Source of the DNA: Dichotomicrobium thermohalophilum | Lineage (GTDB): Bacteria > Pseudomonadota > Alphaproteobacteria > Rhizobiales > Rhodomicrobiaceae | Assembly: GCF_003550175.1 (NCBI RefSeq) | Contig: NZ_QXDF01000001.1 | Coordinates: forward strand, 1,140,501-1,204,500 | Length of the DNA: 64,000 bases | Direction of reading: 5' to 3' | Shown here: one piece after another, positions 63,457-64,000 of the stretch | Layout of the letters: each line of letters begins with the position of its first letter | How positions within the stretch are numbered: the stretch's first letter is position 1 | Program-made: the position numbers and the translations under genes | The notes under the pieces: model-generated | What the model was told of the DNA's origin: nothing | The model's input: the letters and a program-made list of their open reading frames with translations, nothing else | The model's database searches: none

Positions 63457-64000
63457 ATGAGCAATCAGATGACGGGCGCGGAGATCGTCTTGCGCGCACT
63501 GGCCGATCAGGATGTCGAACTGCTGTTTGGCTATCCGGGCGGTGCGGTGCTTCCGATCTACGACGAAATGTTCAAGCAGAACGCGCTGCGTCATTATCTC
63601 GTACGTCACGAGCAGGGCGCGGTCCACGCAGCGGAGGGCTATGCCCGTTCGACCGGTAAGGTGGGGGTGGTTCTCGTCACCTCCGGTCCGGGCGCGACCA
63701 ACGCAGTCACTGGCCTGACCGATGCGCTGATGGATTCGATCCCGGTGGTCTGTATCACCGGGCAGGTCGCCACGCATCTGATCGGCAATGACGCCTTCCA
63801 GGAATGCGACACGGTCGGCATTACGCGCCCGGCCACGAAGCACAATTATCTCGTCAAGGACATCAACGATCTGGCGCGCGTGTTGCACGAGGCGTTCTAC
63901 GTGGCGCAGAGCGGGCGTCCGGGGCCGGTCGTCGTCGACATCCCGAAGGACATCCAGTTTGCCAAGGGGCCGTATCTCAGCCCCAACCAGATCACCCACA
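63457..64000 (+). CDS. ilvB: Acetolactate synthase large subunit, 5' part
   Basis: 181 residues are visible; the gene continues past the window. The thiamine-diphosphate pyrimidine domain is clear: [51 protein letters not shown] with the catalytic Glu, and [16 protein letters not shown]. It makes acetolactate or acetohydroxybutyrate for branched-chain amino acids. A GGAGCGAG ribosome site precedes the ATG at 63457. Confidence 0.94.
   Translation, partial: MSNQMTGAEIVLRALADQDVELLFGYPGGAVLPIYDEMFKQNALRHYLVRHEQGAVHAAEGYARSTGKVGVVLVTSGPGATNAVTGLTDALMDSIPVVCITGQVATHLIGNDAFQECDTVGITRPATKHNYLVKDINDLARVLHEAFYVAQSGRPGPVVVDIPKDIQFAKGPYLSPNQITH

Overview
The window is a chromosomal segment of high-GC DNA with dense gene packing, many ATGA/TGATG start-stop overlaps and few IS-like features. 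The gene content points to an alphaproteobacterium: an OmpR-type regulator close to the CenR group, a split MetH, a LolA next to FtsK, a YpfJ-type metallopeptidase, a TAXI TRAP receptor and a very short L36. I cannot name a genus from sequence alone. No phage, transposase, CRISPR array or rRNA operon is visible; three tRNA genes are present.

Layout. 1-6.2 kb: end of an unknown gene, an L,D-transpeptidase, an orphan response regulator, a cyclic-nucleotide-binding protein, exonuclease III, a non-coding patch with a strong minus-strand terminator, a PIF1-like helicase and a DapC-like aminotransferase. 6.3-13.5 kb: FtsK, LolA, a small copper-handling operon facing them (PCuAC chaperone and a DUF2946-like protein), a TAXI TRAP receptor and a Sel1-type exported protein. 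13.6-22.9 kb: L36, TPR protein, MetH catalytic half, D-Ala-D-Ala carboxypeptidase, tRNA-Leu, DedA/YqaA, DsbB, sulfurtransferase SseA, cysteine synthase and a YdcF-type envelope protein. 22.9-28.6 kb: a complete YbhGFSR-type ABC efflux operon, divergent from a TetR gene with a clear palindromic operator between them. 28.6-33.4 kb: an exported unknown protein, a mosaic autotransporter (AT-richer repeat passenger on a GC-rich barrel) and a small cytochrome c. 33.6-36.7 kb: CsbD, two YeeE/YedE half-transporters and an exported DUF442-like phosphatase with Asn-Pro-Cys repeats, then an unknown gene. 36.7-39.3 kb: tRNA-Gln, tRNA-Pro, CopC-CopD and a zinc metallopeptidase. 39.6-46.4 kb: LonB-like protease with a universal stress protein, alanine dehydrogenase, LysR regulator and acyl-CoA dehydrogenase. 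46.4-53.3 kb: a carbohydrate/gluconeogenesis block: PEP synthase, an archaeal-type bifunctional fructose-1,6-bisphosphate aldolase/phosphatase, and a beta-phosphoglucomutase-GH65 phosphorylase fusion. 53.3-58.5 kb: a molybdate/tungstate block (MOT1 permease, signal-less ModA-like protein, MolBCA-type importer, Mop molbindin). 58.8-64 kb: exported peptidoglycan-binding-like protein, UDP-glucose dehydrogenase, SerB, MiaA and the start of acetolactate synthase.

How genes may work together. PEP synthase plus the bifunctional FBP aldolase/phosphatase lie 9 bases apart and would carry pyruvate to PEP and triose phosphates to fructose 6-phosphate, bracketing gluconeogenesis; the neighbouring GH65-phosphoglucomutase fusion would connect disaccharide phosphorolysis to glucose 6-phosphate. 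The Mo/W genes form one uptake and storage unit. Sulfur chemistry recurs (SseA, cysteine synthase, YeeE pair, DUF442-like protein, MetH). Copper is handled at two separate loci. The most unusual items are the archaeal-type gluconeogenic pair, the mosaic autotransporter, the periplasmic NPC-repeat phosphatase beside the YeeE pair, the signal-less molybdate-binding-like protein, and an orphan terminator that may end an undescribed small RNA.
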